From contig CAVRDJ010000002.1 in the NCBI GenBank assembly GCA_963719875.1, positions 2,976,001-3,040,000 of the forward strand: a stretch of DNA of 64,000 nucleotides, written 5' to 3'. The translations under genes and the position numbers were made by a program. Shown one piece after another: positions 16,035-25,278 of the stretch (position 1 is the first letter of the stretch; each line of letters starts with the position of its first letter). Source of the stretch: Palsa-360 sp963719875. Its GTDB lineage: Bacteria > Acidobacteriota > Terriglobia > Acidiferrales > UBA7541. The notes below the pieces were generated by a model. That model worked only from the letters and a program-made list of their open reading frames with translations. It searched no databases and had not been told where the DNA came from.

Positions 16035-16120
16035 GTAGGACGGGCTTCAGCCTGTCTGCTTTTGACTTTTTTTTTCAACGCTGAAGTAGCCCAAAACCGA
16101 CACGCTGAAGCCCGTCCTAC
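16035..16120. repeat. Paired-hairpin repeat, GGACGGGCTTCAGCCTGTC subtype, overlapping two gene ends
   Basis: Arms GTAGGACGGGCTTCAGCCTG and, on the other strand, GTAGGACGGGCTTCAGCGTG. It starts at the base after the HIT-gene stop, and its final CTAC supplies the TAG stop of the cyclase gene on the other strand. The spacer holds a run of nine or more T residues. Confidence 0.88.
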
Positions 16121-18543
16121 TTGTGCGTCATGACGTACACGCCGTCCCAGTTTTCTTCGGGCCCGGCGACGAGATATTCCTTGCAGCGATTCAGGTACAT
16201 GCGCGCGGGCCCGTCTTCGGGCCAGCGCTCCAGTAATTTTTCAAAGACGATTTGCGCATCCTGCCAGCGCCGTTCGCAGTAGCATGCTCGCCCCTGCGCG
16301 AAAAAATCAAGGCGTTCTTCAATGTCCGGCGCGTCGCCTTCCGGCGTGCCGCGCGCGGCAACCAGTTCGTACAGCGTGACCGGCTGCAATTTACCTTTCA
16401 CTCGAATGAGATCGAGTTCCCGGAAAACGAGGAGCGGGTCTTCCACGGCCGCGTAGGTCGTGTCGCTCAAGAGAATGTGCGTGGCGTATTCCCTGTTCAG
16501 TCCCTCGATGCGCGAAGAGAGATTCACGATGTCGCCCAGCGCCGTGTACCCGTACCGCAGGGCCGAGCCCATATTGCCCACCGAGGCGACGCCCGTGCAG
16601 AGCCCCACGCCGATGTCGAGAATGGGTCTCCCTTCGGATTTCCATTTTTTCTGCATTTCCTTAAGCCGCGCGATCATTTCGAGTGCGGCGTGGCAACCCT
16701 CGGTCGCGTGGTCGGGGTCTTCAAAGGGCGCGCCCCAGAACGCCATCACCGCATCGCCGATGTATTTATCGAGTGTGCCGTTGTGGCGGAAAACGATCTG
16801 CGTCATTTCCGTCAAATATTCGTTGAGCAGCGCGGCCAGTTCCTGCGCGTCCAGTTTTTCCGAAATGCTGGTGAACCCGCGCACGTCGCTGAACATCACC
16901 GAAATTTCCGTCTTGCGCGGCTTCACTAAATCGGGATTTTCCAGAAGACGGCGAATCACCTCCGGGCTCAGATATTGCTGGAACGCGCCGCGCACGCGCC
17001 GCTTTTCTTTCTCCTCCACGAGGGCGCGATACATCGCCACGAAACCCACGTTGGCGACCAGCGTTCCCGCGGGAATGATGAAGTTCAGCCACCATCCATG
17101 CAGGAACGCAAACCACAAACCAAGGACGAAAGGCACGAGCAGCAGCAGGCCGAACAGCATCGATCGAGGCTGCGCGAGCGCCAGCCACAATCCGAGCGGC
17201 ACGCCGACGAGAAAAATCAGCAGCAAATCCAGTGCGACCTGATTCGCCCCGCGAACCAGGAAATACCGGTTCAGAATGTTGTCGATTACGTTCGCGTGGA
17301 TCTCAACACCCGGGTAATTGATTCCGCCAAATGGCGTCGAGCGCAAATCGCCGATTCCCGTGGCGGACGCGCCCACGAGAACTAGTTTTCCCTGGAAGGT
17401 TCCCGCAGGGAATTTGTGGCGGACAACGTCCGCGATCGAAACATAGGGATAAGTTGCAACGTCGCCTTCGTAGTTGATCATCATGCGCCCGACGGCGTCC
17501 GGCCGGATGATGAGCGAGGGCCCAAACTCAAGCGCCGTCATTCCTGTTTCACTGAAATCAAGCACCATCTGCTGGTCGGGCAATCCCTGAAAGAGGCGCA
17601 CGGCCTGCACGTCCAGCGATCCGTAGAGGTCCCAGTCGTCCAGATTTTTCGAGCGGCCGTAGGGGAGCACCAGAAGGGAATGCCGCACGACGCCGTCCGC
17701 GTCCGGCTCGACATTGAAGAAACCGGTCGCGCCGTGGCCGTTGCGAAGCGCCTCGCTGAGAATTTCGATATTGGCCTGCGTACCCTTCGGCATCAGAGCA
17801 TAAGGTTCGCCGAAACCCTGAATCAGATGCTGAAGGTCGCGCTGCCCGGTTTGCGGATTGGCCGCGCGCACTTGCGGGAACGGAAAATCGGCGAGGATGT
17901 TGGCGTAACGGTCCAGCGTCTTGTCATCGACGCCCTTCAAATCGTATTCGGAATAGAGAAAGAAATTTCCGAGGACGACGTTTCCAAATCGCTCGATCGC
18001 CCGCGCGAATTGTTCGTCTCCGTCATATTCTTTCGAGAGGCGGTCGAGATCCGCGATCACGCGCGGGTCCGTCCGCCCTCCTTGCTTTTGCCGTTCGATG
18101 ACGGTTTCCCGCAACTCACGGATTGGCGCAGCTGTTTCGTCGGGCTTGCTGAAGGTGATATCGAAGGCCGCGACTTTCGCGCCGTCCTCGCGCAGTGCGT
18201 CGAGCATCTGCGCAAAGTACGTGCGCGAGAATGGCCAACGGCCCAGAATTTCCTGCGAACGCTGATCGATGTCCACGATGATGATGCGCGGATCGGGATG
18301 CTTGTACCGGTCCGGCCGCAGGCGAAATCGCAGGTCGAGCGCATCGAGCTCCAGCCGGTTGATGAACGAAAACACGGCCGTCGGGCGGTCGCCAATGAAG
18401 GTATAGGCGTAGATGGTCAGCGCGAATGCGGTCAGGCCCACGCTGATGGCAAAGGGAACGCGCCGCTGCCACCACGCTCGGAACCATTCGCGCGGGACTT
18501 GCAAGGCGCGACGCGATTTACCGCCTGTGGAACTTCCTGGCAT
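16117..18543 (-). CDS. CHASE2-domain adenylate/guanylate cyclase (class III)
   Basis: Membrane sensor that makes a cyclic nucleotide in response to an extracytoplasmic signal. It has 808 residues. One N-terminal membrane segment (about 30-52) leads into an external CHASE2 domain (about 60-400: LELDALDLRFRLRP, IIIVDIDQRSQEILGRWPFSR, FRGKLVLVGASATG-like GKLVLVGASATGIGD). Three membrane segments (about 430-510) follow. The cyclase domain (about 540-720) has SVMFSDVRGFTSISE, GTLDKYIGDAVMAFWGAP and GDIVNLSSRIEGLNR. The Lys in LDKYIGDAVMAFW suggests adenylate cyclase, by inference. The C-terminal 70 residues look TPR-like. It is the third gene after PP2C and FHA genes, gaps 33-35 bases. Confidence 0.94.
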   Translation of the reverse strand: MPGSSTGGKSRRALQVPREWFRAWWQRRVPFAISVGLTAFALTIYAYTFIGDRPTAVFSFINRLELDALDLRFRLRPDRYKHPDPRIIIVDIDQRSQEILGRWPFSRTYFAQMLDALREDGAKVAAFDITFSKPDETAAPIRELRETVIERQKQGGRTDPRVIADLDRLSKEYDGDEQFARAIERFGNVVLGNFFLYSEYDLKGVDDKTLDRYANILADFPFPQVRAANPQTGQRDLQHLIQGFGEPYALMPKGTQANIEILSEALRNGHGATGFFNVEPDADGVVRHSLLVLPYGRSKNLDDWDLYGSLDVQAVRLFQGLPDQQMVLDFSETGMTALEFGPSLIIRPDAVGRMMINYEGDVATYPYVSIADVVRHKFPAGTFQGKLVLVGASATGIGDLRSTPFGGINYPGVEIHANVIDNILNRYFLVRGANQVALDLLLIFLVGVPLGLWLALAQPRSMLFGLLLLVPFVLGLWFAFLHGWWLNFIIPAGTLVANVGFVAMYRALVEEKEKRRVRGAFQQYLSPEVIRRLLENPDLVKPRKTEISVMFSDVRGFTSISEKLDAQELAALLNEYLTEMTQIVFRHNGTLDKYIGDAVMAFWGAPFEDPDHATEGCHAALEMIARLKEMQKKWKSEGRPILDIGVGLCTGVASVGNMGSALRYGYTALGDIVNLSSRIEGLNREYATHILLSDTTYAAVEDPLLVFRELDLIRVKGKLQPVTLYELVAARGTPEGDAPDIEERLDFFAQGRACYCERRWQDAQIVFEKLLERWPEDGPARMYLNRCKEYLVAGPEENWDGVYVMTHK

Positions 18544-18578
18544 GGTACGGGAATTGTAACTGAGGGCGCGGCGGAAGG

Positions 18579-19304
18579 TTATTCACGATACAAGAAATTG
18601 AGCCGCACGCGGCCTACTTCGATCACGTCTCCATCGTTGAGTTTCGTCAGGCCCTCGATGCTGACTCCGTTAATTTTCGGCACACGGTCCCCTCGGCCCA
18701 GGTAGTAGCCGTCCTCGTGCTTGTTGATTTGCGCCGCGACTTCCGGTGTGAACCATCCGCTGAGCCGGACGGTGGCCATTTTGGAGTGGCCGATGACGGT
18801 CAGTTTCCCGGACAGGCGGTACTCTTTTTGATCGGTGCGGCCGCGCGATACGGTGAGCGTCGGCACGCGCAATCGTTCCGGGGAGAGCTGAGATCGCTCG
18901 CCCGCCGCTGCGGTCATCTCCAGCAGCTTCCGGCGTTCCTCCGTGTCCAGGATCATCGTTTCATTCACGCGCGGAGCCGGCGCCTTGCGCAACCCGTCCA
19001 GCGGAAGTGCCGCATCGTGCGCCTGATCCACCAGGATTTCGTGCTTGCCGATCAGGATGGCGTCGCCGTCCTTGAGCATGGCGCGTTCGACGCGAATATC
19101 ATTCAGGAACGATCCGTTAAGACTGTTCAGATCCTCGACCACGAGGGACCCGGCCTCGACGTACACCCGCGCGTGATAATTTGAAACAGCTAAATTATCT
19201 ATCTGAATATCATTGTCCGGGGCGCGCCCAATCGTGACCGGGCGAGTTCCCAGGGGAACTTCTTTCAGCGATGCGCTTGCAAATTTAAGGACCAGTCTCG
19301 ACAT
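18579..19304 (-). CDS. Tandem FHA-domain protein
   Basis: Phosphothreonine-recognition protein of 241 residues. The first FHA domain (about 20-95) has the full signature: TIGRAPDNDIQI, SNYHARV, LEDLNSLNGSFLND-like VVEDLNSLNGSFLN. The second region (about 150-240: LTVSRGRTDQKEYRLSGKLTVIGHSKMATVRL, GDVIEVGRVRLNFLY) looks like a degenerate FHA fold lacking the canonical Arg-Ser-His residues. There is no membrane segment. It lies between the PP2C gene upstream and the cyclase gene downstream in one operon, so it probably links Ser/Thr phosphorylation to the cyclase; that link is inference. Confidence 0.92.
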   Translation of the reverse strand: MSRLVLKFASASLKEVPLGTRPVTIGRAPDNDIQIDNLAVSNYHARVYVEAGSLVVEDLNSLNGSFLNDIRVERAMLKDGDAILIGKHEILVDQAHDAALPLDGLRKAPAPRVNETMILDTEERRKLLEMTAAAGERSQLSPERLRVPTLTVSRGRTDQKEYRLSGKLTVIGHSKMATVRLSGWFTPEVAAQINKHEDGYYLGRGDRVPKINGVSIEGLTKLNDGDVIEVGRVRLNFLYRE

Positions 19305-19337
19305 GGCTCTTCTCCTCCCGTCGATGCCGGCGCGACC

Positions 19338-20162
19338 TTACCCGGAGTATTTTTTCCAAATCTTCAGGCGGTCGAATACGCTTTCCGATTTCTGGACAAC
19401 TTGTAAAACAATCACGGTGACGTTATCCACGCCGCCATTGTCATTGGCCAGATCGACCAGGCGGTCCGCCGATTCCTGCGCGGACGTGCTCGTCAGAAGC
19501 GTGCTGGCGATTTCAGGGTCGGTGACCATTCGCGTCAACCCGTCGGAGCAAAGCAGCACGAAATCCCCGACCAGCAAGGCTTGTTCGTCGGTGTCGACCT
19601 CAACCACACTGTTTGTTCCCACCGCGCGCGTCAACACGCTTTGCATTTCGCTCGCATCGGCTTCCTGCGGCGTCAGGATCCCGACCCGCACCTTTTCGGC
19701 GACCAGCGAATGATCCGCCGTCAGCTGTTCCATCGAGCCGGCCCGAAGCAGATACACGCGGCTATCTCCGACATGCGCGATGGACAGTCTCTGTGCATCG
19801 ATCCACGCGGCCACAATGGTTGCCCCCATGCCCTTCTGTTCGGGGTTGGCGGCGGCCGTCTCAAAAACCTTCCGATTCGCCAGATGGATTGCGCTGACCA
19901 GGCGATTGGTCCGTTCGGAAACGTCCGGGCTGGATTCCCCAAACATGGGTGTTGTGCGGCTGTTTTCGGCTTGCCTGCAATGCGTCAAGATCGTTTGAAC
20001 GGCAAGCTGGCTCGCCACTTCGCCATGTGCTTCTCCGCCCATTCCGTCGGACAACACATACAATTGCAGCGAGGAGTCAGCCGAGTAGCAGTCTTCATTA
20101 TTTTTTCGGACGCGCCCAAGGTCGGTGCGCGCGCCGGCTTGAATATGCAATAGGGGCCTCAT
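19338..20162 (-). CDS. PP2C-type Ser/Thr protein phosphatase
   Basis: Metal-dependent protein phosphatase of 274 residues that removes phosphate from Ser/Thr residues. The motifs run in order: GARTDLGRVRKNNEDCY, LSDGMGGEAHGEVAS, GMGATIVAAW, AHVGDSRVYLLR, LTADHSLV, LCSDGLTRMVTD and DNGGVDNVTVIVL. The metal aspartates are in SDGMGG, CSDGL and VDNVT. It is similar to Stp/PrpC phosphatases that reverse PASTA-type or other Hanks kinases. It is the first gene of the PP2C-FHA-cyclase operon; a Hanks kinase is 8 kb away. The last 25 residues (KSESVFDRLKIWKKYSG) are a basic tail. Confidence 0.94.
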   Translation of the reverse strand: MRPLLHIQAGARTDLGRVRKNNEDCYSADSSLQLYVLSDGMGGEAHGEVASQLAVQTILTHCRQAENSRTTPMFGESSPDVSERTNRLVSAIHLANRKVFETAAANPEQKGMGATIVAAWIDAQRLSIAHVGDSRVYLLRAGSMEQLTADHSLVAEKVRVGILTPQEADASEMQSVLTRAVGTNSVVEVDTDEQALLVGDFVLLCSDGLTRMVTDPEIASTLLTSTSAQESADRLVDLANDNGGVDNVTVIVLQVVQKSESVFDRLKIWKKYSG

Positions 20163-20363
20163 TCGGCTGGCGGTGAGGTCTTACACTTCCAGAAGCATTA
20201 AGCGATTGCACCGCAAACCTGTACCACTTCGAGACGCGTTCATCCCGAGCCTAGTTTGCCTACTAAAAGCCAGACTAGCAAACCGATTTTGAGACAGCAA
20301 TAGCCTGTGACGTAAGTAGTTACATCCTTTCACGACAACTTGGGCATTGACCCGCTAGGAGCG

Positions 20364-22403
20364 ATGCGCCAAGTTCGATATACTGCTCTCAGCGGAGAGC
20401 GCGCAGAAATCCCACCCCTGCAGCATCCCGCACCCTCTCACATGCGCCAGCGCCCAGAAATCTGGTATTTTGAGCACTCCCTGGCCGCTCCTCTGGCCCG
20501 CCCCTTGAGCCGTCAGTATGCGCTCCGGGCGCTGCCACCTCCATCACCTGGCCGGCGGAATTCTGCTCCGGAGTTGGGCGATACCCCAGTTGTATGTTTC
20601 GCCGACCTAGGGGCAGACGACCTGGTTGTCTTACAACGTCTCGTGCGGCGGGCCCCGCGCGTCCGGCTCATCGGCATATCACGCAATGGAGCGAACCAAA
20701 GCGCCCCGGGTTGCTTTGCAACCCTTCCGCGCAAGGCGACTCCCTCGCTGGTTCGCAAGACGGTGGACGCCGCGATTGCCAACATCGAACTGGCACAGCG
20801 GGAACGTGCCGCGCGAGCCGAACTGGCGCGCGCCGAACGCGAGATGGAGGAACTGAATCGCATCGGCATCGCCCTGTCGCAAACTCATGAAGTTGGGGCG
20901 CTGCTCAATATGATCCTCACGAAGGCGCGTGAGATCACGGGCGCGGATGCGGGCTCCCTTTACCTTGTTGAGGAGACCCGCCCGGATGTTCTGTCCCCCG
21001 GTCCCGGCGACCGCCATTTGCGTTTTAAACTGACCCAAAACGATAGCGCGCAATTTCCTTTTGCCGAATTTGAGCTCCCTCTCCAGGAAAATTCCTTGGC
21101 CGGCTACACGGCATTGCACGGCGAAGTGATTAACCTGGCCGATGCCCGACGCATTCCGCGCAATCGTCCCTATCACTTCAACCCGCGGTACGACGAGGAA
21201 ACCGGTTACCGCACACGATCCATGCTGACGCTTCCCATGAAGAATGGCCGCAGCGAGGTTATCGGCGTCCTGCAGCTCATTAACTGCAAACTTCATTCCG
21301 AAGCGCGCCTGACGAGCCCGGAAGTCGTCAGCCGTGAAGTGCGGCCGTTCTCCGCTCGCGCGGTGCGGCTGGCGCTCTCGCTGGCCTCGCAGGCCGCCGT
21401 CGCCTATGAAAATGGCCGCCTCTATCAGGACATTGAAAAGTTGTTCGAAGGCTTCGTCCAGGCCTCGGTCAAAGCGATTGAGCAGCGCGATCCCACGACT
21501 TCGGGCCATTCTTTGCGAGTTTCTCAAATGACTGTCGGGCTTGCGGAGATTGTGGATCGTGTCGATACGGGGGCGTATGCGTCGATTCGTTTTTCTCCCG
21601 AGCAAATGAAAGAGATCCGTTATGCCGCGCTGTTGCACGATTTCGGAAAAGTCGGCGTACGCGAGGATGTGCTGGTCAAAGCCAAGAAGCTCTATCCGAT
21701 CCAAATCGACCTCATCGCGCACCGCTTCGACTATCTCTACATGGAAATGGAAGCCCGCATGGAGCGCGAGAAAGTCCGCCTCCTGCTGGAATTGGACCGG
21801 CCAGAGGCGCTGGCCCGCATCGCCTCCCTGGAAAATGAATATCGTCTCCGCAGGGTCCAGATGGAAAGCGGCTTCCAGTCCATTCTTCAGGCAAACGAAC
21901 CGACTGTGCTTCCCGGGGGAGAGTTTGACCGCCTCTTCGAAATCGCCCGGCAGACGTATCTCGACCCGCGAGGAGTCGAGAGGCCGATCCTCACGGGGGA
22001 AGAAGTTCGCTATCTTTCCATCCCGCAGGGAAGTCTCAGCCCCGACGAGCGCGCCCAGATCGAATCCCACGTCGTTCACAGCTTCAATTTCTTGCTTCAG
22101 ATTCCCTGGACCAAGCAAATCCGCGAGATACCTCGGATCGTCCGCGCGCACCACGAAAAATTAAATGGCACGGGTTACCCGTACAAATTGCGAAGCGATG
22201 AAATCCCCCTGCAGGCGAAGATCATGACGATTTGCGATATTTTTGACGCCCTCTCCGCCTCCGACCGGCCGTACAAGAAAGCCGTCGCCTCCGACCGTGC
22301 GCTCGGCATCCTCGAAATGTCCGTAAAGGATCAGGAACTCGATCCGGAATTGTATCGCCTCTTCCTCGAAGCAAAAATCTTCCACTTGACAGACAAGAAT
22401 TAG
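20364..22403 (+). CDS. GAF / HD-GYP phosphodiesterase-like protein with long insert
   Basis: Probable cyclic-di-GMP phosphodiesterase of about 679 residues. The N-terminal part (RPEIWYFEHSLAAPL..., to about 140) looks like a degenerate receiver domain. A coiled stretch (IELAQRERAARAELARAEREMEELN) leads to a GAF domain (about 165-370). The HD-GYP part has LLHDFGKVGVREDVL, then about 110 mostly helical residues not found in typical HD-GYP domains, then IESHVVHS and HHEKLNGTGYP, IPLQAKIMTICDIFDALSASDRPY. Metal ligands are present, so activity is plausible. Start options: TTG 20340, ATG 20364 (AGGAG very close) and ATG 20442. It is divergent from the PP2C operon. Confidence 0.88.
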   Translation: MRQVRYTALSGERAEIPPLQHPAPSHMRQRPEIWYFEHSLAAPLARPLSRQYALRALPPPSPGRRNSAPELGDTPVVCFADLGADDLVVLQRLVRRAPRVRLIGISRNGANQSAPGCFATLPRKATPSLVRKTVDAAIANIELAQRERAARAELARAEREMEELNRIGIALSQTHEVGALLNMILTKAREITGADAGSLYLVEETRPDVLSPGPGDRHLRFKLTQNDSAQFPFAEFELPLQENSLAGYTALHGEVINLADARRIPRNRPYHFNPRYDEETGYRTRSMLTLPMKNGRSEVIGVLQLINCKLHSEARLTSPEVVSREVRPFSARAVRLALSLASQAAVAYENGRLYQDIEKLFEGFVQASVKAIEQRDPTTSGHSLRVSQMTVGLAEIVDRVDTGAYASIRFSPEQMKEIRYAALLHDFGKVGVREDVLVKAKKLYPIQIDLIAHRFDYLYMEMEARMEREKVRLLLELDRPEALARIASLENEYRLRRVQMESGFQSILQANEPTVLPGGEFDRLFEIARQTYLDPRGVERPILTGEEVRYLSIPQGSLSPDERAQIESHVVHSFNFLLQIPWTKQIREIPRIVRAHHEKLNGTGYPYKLRSDEIPLQAKIMTICDIFDALSASDRPYKKAVASDRALGILEMSVKDQELDPELYRLFLEAKIFHLTDKN

Positions 22404-22599
22404 AGATTCAATTCCCGTGGATTTGCCAGGGATTCGGCAATTTATGCCAAAAATGTCAGCATTTCCGTGTTTGCCTTAATTTAGGATTGGCATCAGGCCG
22501 ATTGCATGTGCATGGGAGTCCCTGAGGACGAAAGATCGTAACCCGCCCCCCCGACTGCCGATTTCGCACCCTCGCCCCTGCCGCGGTAGAATCGCTGCC

Positions 22600-23709
22600 A
22601 TGCTGCGCCCGTGGGTACATCCTACAGAGCCGAGCCGCTGCCTGGCTCTCATCCTGTTGTTAGCCGCGTGTGCCGGCGCCCAGCAACTGACGAAATCACA
22701 TGCTTCTCCTGCCCCGCACCTGATCATCCTCCCCCCCAGGGTAGTTGCCGGCGCGCAGGCCACGCTCGCGGTGCTCGATTCACAGGGACGTCTCTTGCCA
22801 AACATCGCGGTGGAGCTCTCAGGAGGCCAGGAAGTCACCACCGATGTAACAGGGCGTGCATTGTTCAAGGCGACCGATCAGTCCGGCACACTGGTCGCAA
22901 AAATTTCCGGTCCGGCAATCTCCGCATCCGCGACTGTCATGACTTCCGAGGGTTCCGGCTCGAATGTGACGTCAGGAGGAATCCCCGGGGGAGTTAAATT
23001 AGTTTCCTACCCGCATATTGTGGCCATCCACGACCGATTTACTTTGGAAGGCTCCGGCTTCCGAGGCGCGGCGGATTCAAATCATGCCTATCTGAACGAC
23101 GACCCTTGCCTGGTCTTGGCTTCCTCTCCGGTTTCGCTCGTGGTGCTGCCCGGCCCGCGGGTCCCCGTTGGGGACGTCAACCTTCACCTCACTGTGGCTG
23201 GAATTGACGCGGGACAATTTCCTGTTTCGGCCGTACTGCTCGAATTCAGCGGCCCAACGGATGCGGTGAATGCCGGCTCCGGCGGCAAACTTATTCTGCG
23301 CGCGCATGGCACAACTCAGCCGCTGCTCGTGGAAGTTCGCAATGGGTCGCCGGGAGTGATCCAACTCTCGAAAGGAAACGTGCAGCGCCTCAAGACCTCC
23401 GGCGGCGATCCGAATATCACGCCGGTAGAGTTGAAATTTGTGACCGGCGGAAACTACTCGGTTTCGGCGAGGCTCGTATCCTCTGACGCAGGCCTGCGTG
23501 ATCTGGAATTGGCCAGAAGACATCTGACCGAGGCGCGGAAAATCGCGTCCGGCGACTGGCCCGCGCGGATCAATCAGGTCCTCCTGAAAATCGATCAGGC
23601 GCCTCAGGATTTGCCGCAGATCCGCGCCGAACTCAGGAGTCTGCTCGATGACAAACCCGCCGCTGCGCTCGCCTCGCTGCTAAATTCCGCCTGGCGAGAG
23701 CTTAACTAA
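22600..23709 (+). CDS. Exported protein with Ig-like regions, unknown function
   Basis: A 369-residue protein with a signal peptide ending in a lipobox-like LLLAAC-A (around residue 25). Residues about 40-115 resemble a bacterial Ig-like carboxypeptidase-regulatory fold (LAVLDSQGRLLPNIAVELSGG...TDVTGRALFKATDQSG). Residues about 130-210 resemble an IPT/TIG-like fold (IVAIHDRFTLEGSGFRG). The C-terminal 70 residues are helical (LELARRHLTEARKIASGDWPARINQVLL). There are few cysteines in the mature part. Upstream 22404-22599 shows nothing clear. It is probably an envelope protein; I do not recognise the family. Confidence 0.75.
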   Translation: MLRPWVHPTEPSRCLALILLLAACAGAQQLTKSHASPAPHLIILPPRVVAGAQATLAVLDSQGRLLPNIAVELSGGQEVTTDVTGRALFKATDQSGTLVAKISGPAISASATVMTSEGSGSNVTSGGIPGGVKLVSYPHIVAIHDRFTLEGSGFRGAADSNHAYLNDDPCLVLASSPVSLVVLPGPRVPVGDVNLHLTVAGIDAGQFPVSAVLLEFSGPTDAVNAGSGGKLILRAHGTTQPLLVEVRNGSPGVIQLSKGNVQRLKTSGGDPNITPVELKFVTGGNYSVSARLVSSDAGLRDLELARRHLTEARKIASGDWPARINQVLLKIDQAPQDLPQIRAELRSLLDDKPAAALASLLNSAWRELN

Positions 23710-23749
23710 CCCGCGTTTCCCACAACCTTTCGGGGATTGGCGGTCTCTA

Positions 23750-23821
23750 GTAGCGCAGGCTTCAGCCTGTGGGTTTTGGTTCTTGCAAGGACGAACCCCC
23801 ACAGGCTGAAGCCTGCGCTAC
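23750..23821. repeat. Paired-hairpin repeat, GCAGGCTTCAGCCTG subtype
   Basis: Same arms as copy 1, GTAGCGCAGGCTTCAGCCTG, with a TTGCAAGGACGAA spacer shared with the copies at 25289 and 61314. It lies between the exported protein gene and rmuC, 40 bases after the stop. Confidence 0.9.
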
Positions 23822-23888
23822 TGACGGCATGGTAGAATCTCGTCCTCAGCTGTGAAGTTTCGCTATATCCTTCACTTAAGGCGCCTGA

Positions 23889-25265
23889 ATGATAGGAATC
23901 GGACTACTGATTGCCATCGTTTGTCTTGCGGCAGGTTTTGCGGTGGCGTGGGCGTGGGCGAATTCTTCGGCTAGCGCAGCGCGGCTGGAACTCGAGAGGC
24001 GTGCAGCAAATCTCGAAGGCACAGTTGGAGAGTTAAAAAAACAGAATGACGCGTTGCAACAAGACGTTCGGCTTTCGCAGGAGAGAATTGAACAGGAACA
24101 GAAACTGCGCGCCACTGCAGAAAAGGACGCCGAAGCGCAGCGATCAAATCTTGTCGAACAAAGGCGTTTGCTCGATGACGCCCAGGTAAAACTTAGAGAA
24201 GCTTTCCAATCGCTGGCGGGCGAAGCCCTGAAGGCCAGCAGCGATCAGTTCATTGAGCTCGCTAAGGCCAAGTTCGATTCCCTTCAGAAGGAAGCGGAAG
24301 GGGATCTGGAGCAGCGCAAGATTGCAATTCAGTCCATGGTGGACCCGCTGGAAACGGCTTTAAAAGACCTTCGCACCGAAGTGGCCCGCGTTGAGTCCGC
24401 GAGACAGGAAGCGTACGGCAGCCTTCGCAGCGAAGTGCAGCTGCTGGCCACGACCAGCAAGGAATTGCGGGAGGAAACCGGAAGTCTGGTCAATTCCTTG
24501 AAGCAGCCTCAAGTCAAGGGGAGGTGGGGCGAGCTGACTCTGAGGCGTGTCGTCGAGTTGGCTGGGATGTCTCCCCACTGCGATTTCCAGGAGCAACAAT
24601 CGGTCGGCACGGAAGAAGGGCGCTTGCGCCCGGATCTTATTGTCCACCTTCCCGGCGGCACACAGATCGTCGTGGATGTGAAGGTCCCGCTGCACGCATT
24701 TTTCAAGGCCGTCAGCGCGCAAACGGACGCGGAGTACCGCGAAGCCATGATCCAACACGCCAGCCTGGTCCGCGATCACATCAAAGGGTTATCGGGGAAA
24801 GAATACTGGAAGCAATTTGAACCCACGCCCGAATTCGTCGTTCTTTTTGTTCCTGGAGAATCTTTTTTCAGCGCCGCGCTGGAGCAGGACCGCACGCTCA
24901 TTGAGGACGCTATCGAAAAACGCGTCGTCCTCGCCAGCCCGACGACGCTCATCGCGCTTCTGAGAGCGGTTGCTTATGGGTGGAAGCAGCAACTTGTTGC
25001 CGAGAATGCGGAGCGCATCAAGGATTTGGGCAAAGAATTGTACGACCGCGTAGTGAAGTTCGCCGAACATCTTTCTGAAATCGCCAAGGGTTTGGAACGC
25101 GCCAGCAAAGCGTACAACAATGCCGTGGCCTCGTTTGACAGCCGCCTCATCCCATCCGCGCGCAAGTTTAGAGAGATGGGAGTTGGCAGTGCGGACGTTC
25201 CGCAAGTAGACCCCATCGAGACGTTTCCTCGCCCGCTGCTTTCCACACCCAGTTCAGAAGAATAA
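23889..25265 (+). CDS. rmuC: DNA recombination protein RmuC
   Basis: Protein of 458 residues from the family that limits inversions at short inverted repeats in E. coli. An N-terminal membrane anchor (IGIGLLIAIVCLAAGFAVAWAW) is followed by a long coiled coil (about 25-190, rich in Glu, Gln and Lys). The RmuC core runs from about 205: KGRWGELTLRRVVELAGM, QIVVDVKVPLHAFFKAV and FVVLFVPGESFFSAAL. The start has no strong ribosome site but begins the membrane anchor. Its presence in a repeat-rich genome fits its proposed role, though that link is speculative. Confidence 0.95.
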   Translation: MIGIGLLIAIVCLAAGFAVAWAWANSSASAARLELERRAANLEGTVGELKKQNDALQQDVRLSQERIEQEQKLRATAEKDAEAQRSNLVEQRRLLDDAQVKLREAFQSLAGEALKASSDQFIELAKAKFDSLQKEAEGDLEQRKIAIQSMVDPLETALKDLRTEVARVESARQEAYGSLRSEVQLLATTSKELREETGSLVNSLKQPQVKGRWGELTLRRVVELAGMSPHCDFQEQQSVGTEEGRLRPDLIVHLPGGTQIVVDVKVPLHAFFKAVSAQTDAEYREAMIQHASLVRDHIKGLSGKEYWKQFEPTPEFVVLFVPGESFFSAALEQDRTLIEDAIEKRVVLASPTTLIALLRAVAYGWKQQLVAENAERIKDLGKELYDRVVKFAEHLSEIAKGLERASKAYNNAVASFDSRLIPSARKFREMGVGSADVPQVDPIETFPRPLLSTPSSEE

Positions 25266-25278
25266 AGATGGATTTGAT

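Noticed and set aside
17416..18705. Long plus-strand frame across the CHASE2 cyclase
   Set aside because: Shadow frame; it crosses the gene boundary into the FHA gene without any start signal and has no recognisable motif.
20300..20325. GTAAGTAGTTAC near-palindrome before the HD-GYP gene as an operator
   Set aside because: A single short imperfect palindrome without a second copy; too weak to call.
22485..22510. Possible sigma-54 promoter (TTGGCAT...GATTGCA)
   Set aside because: The GG to GC distance is 15 bases rather than 12, so it does not fit the -24/-12 consensus.
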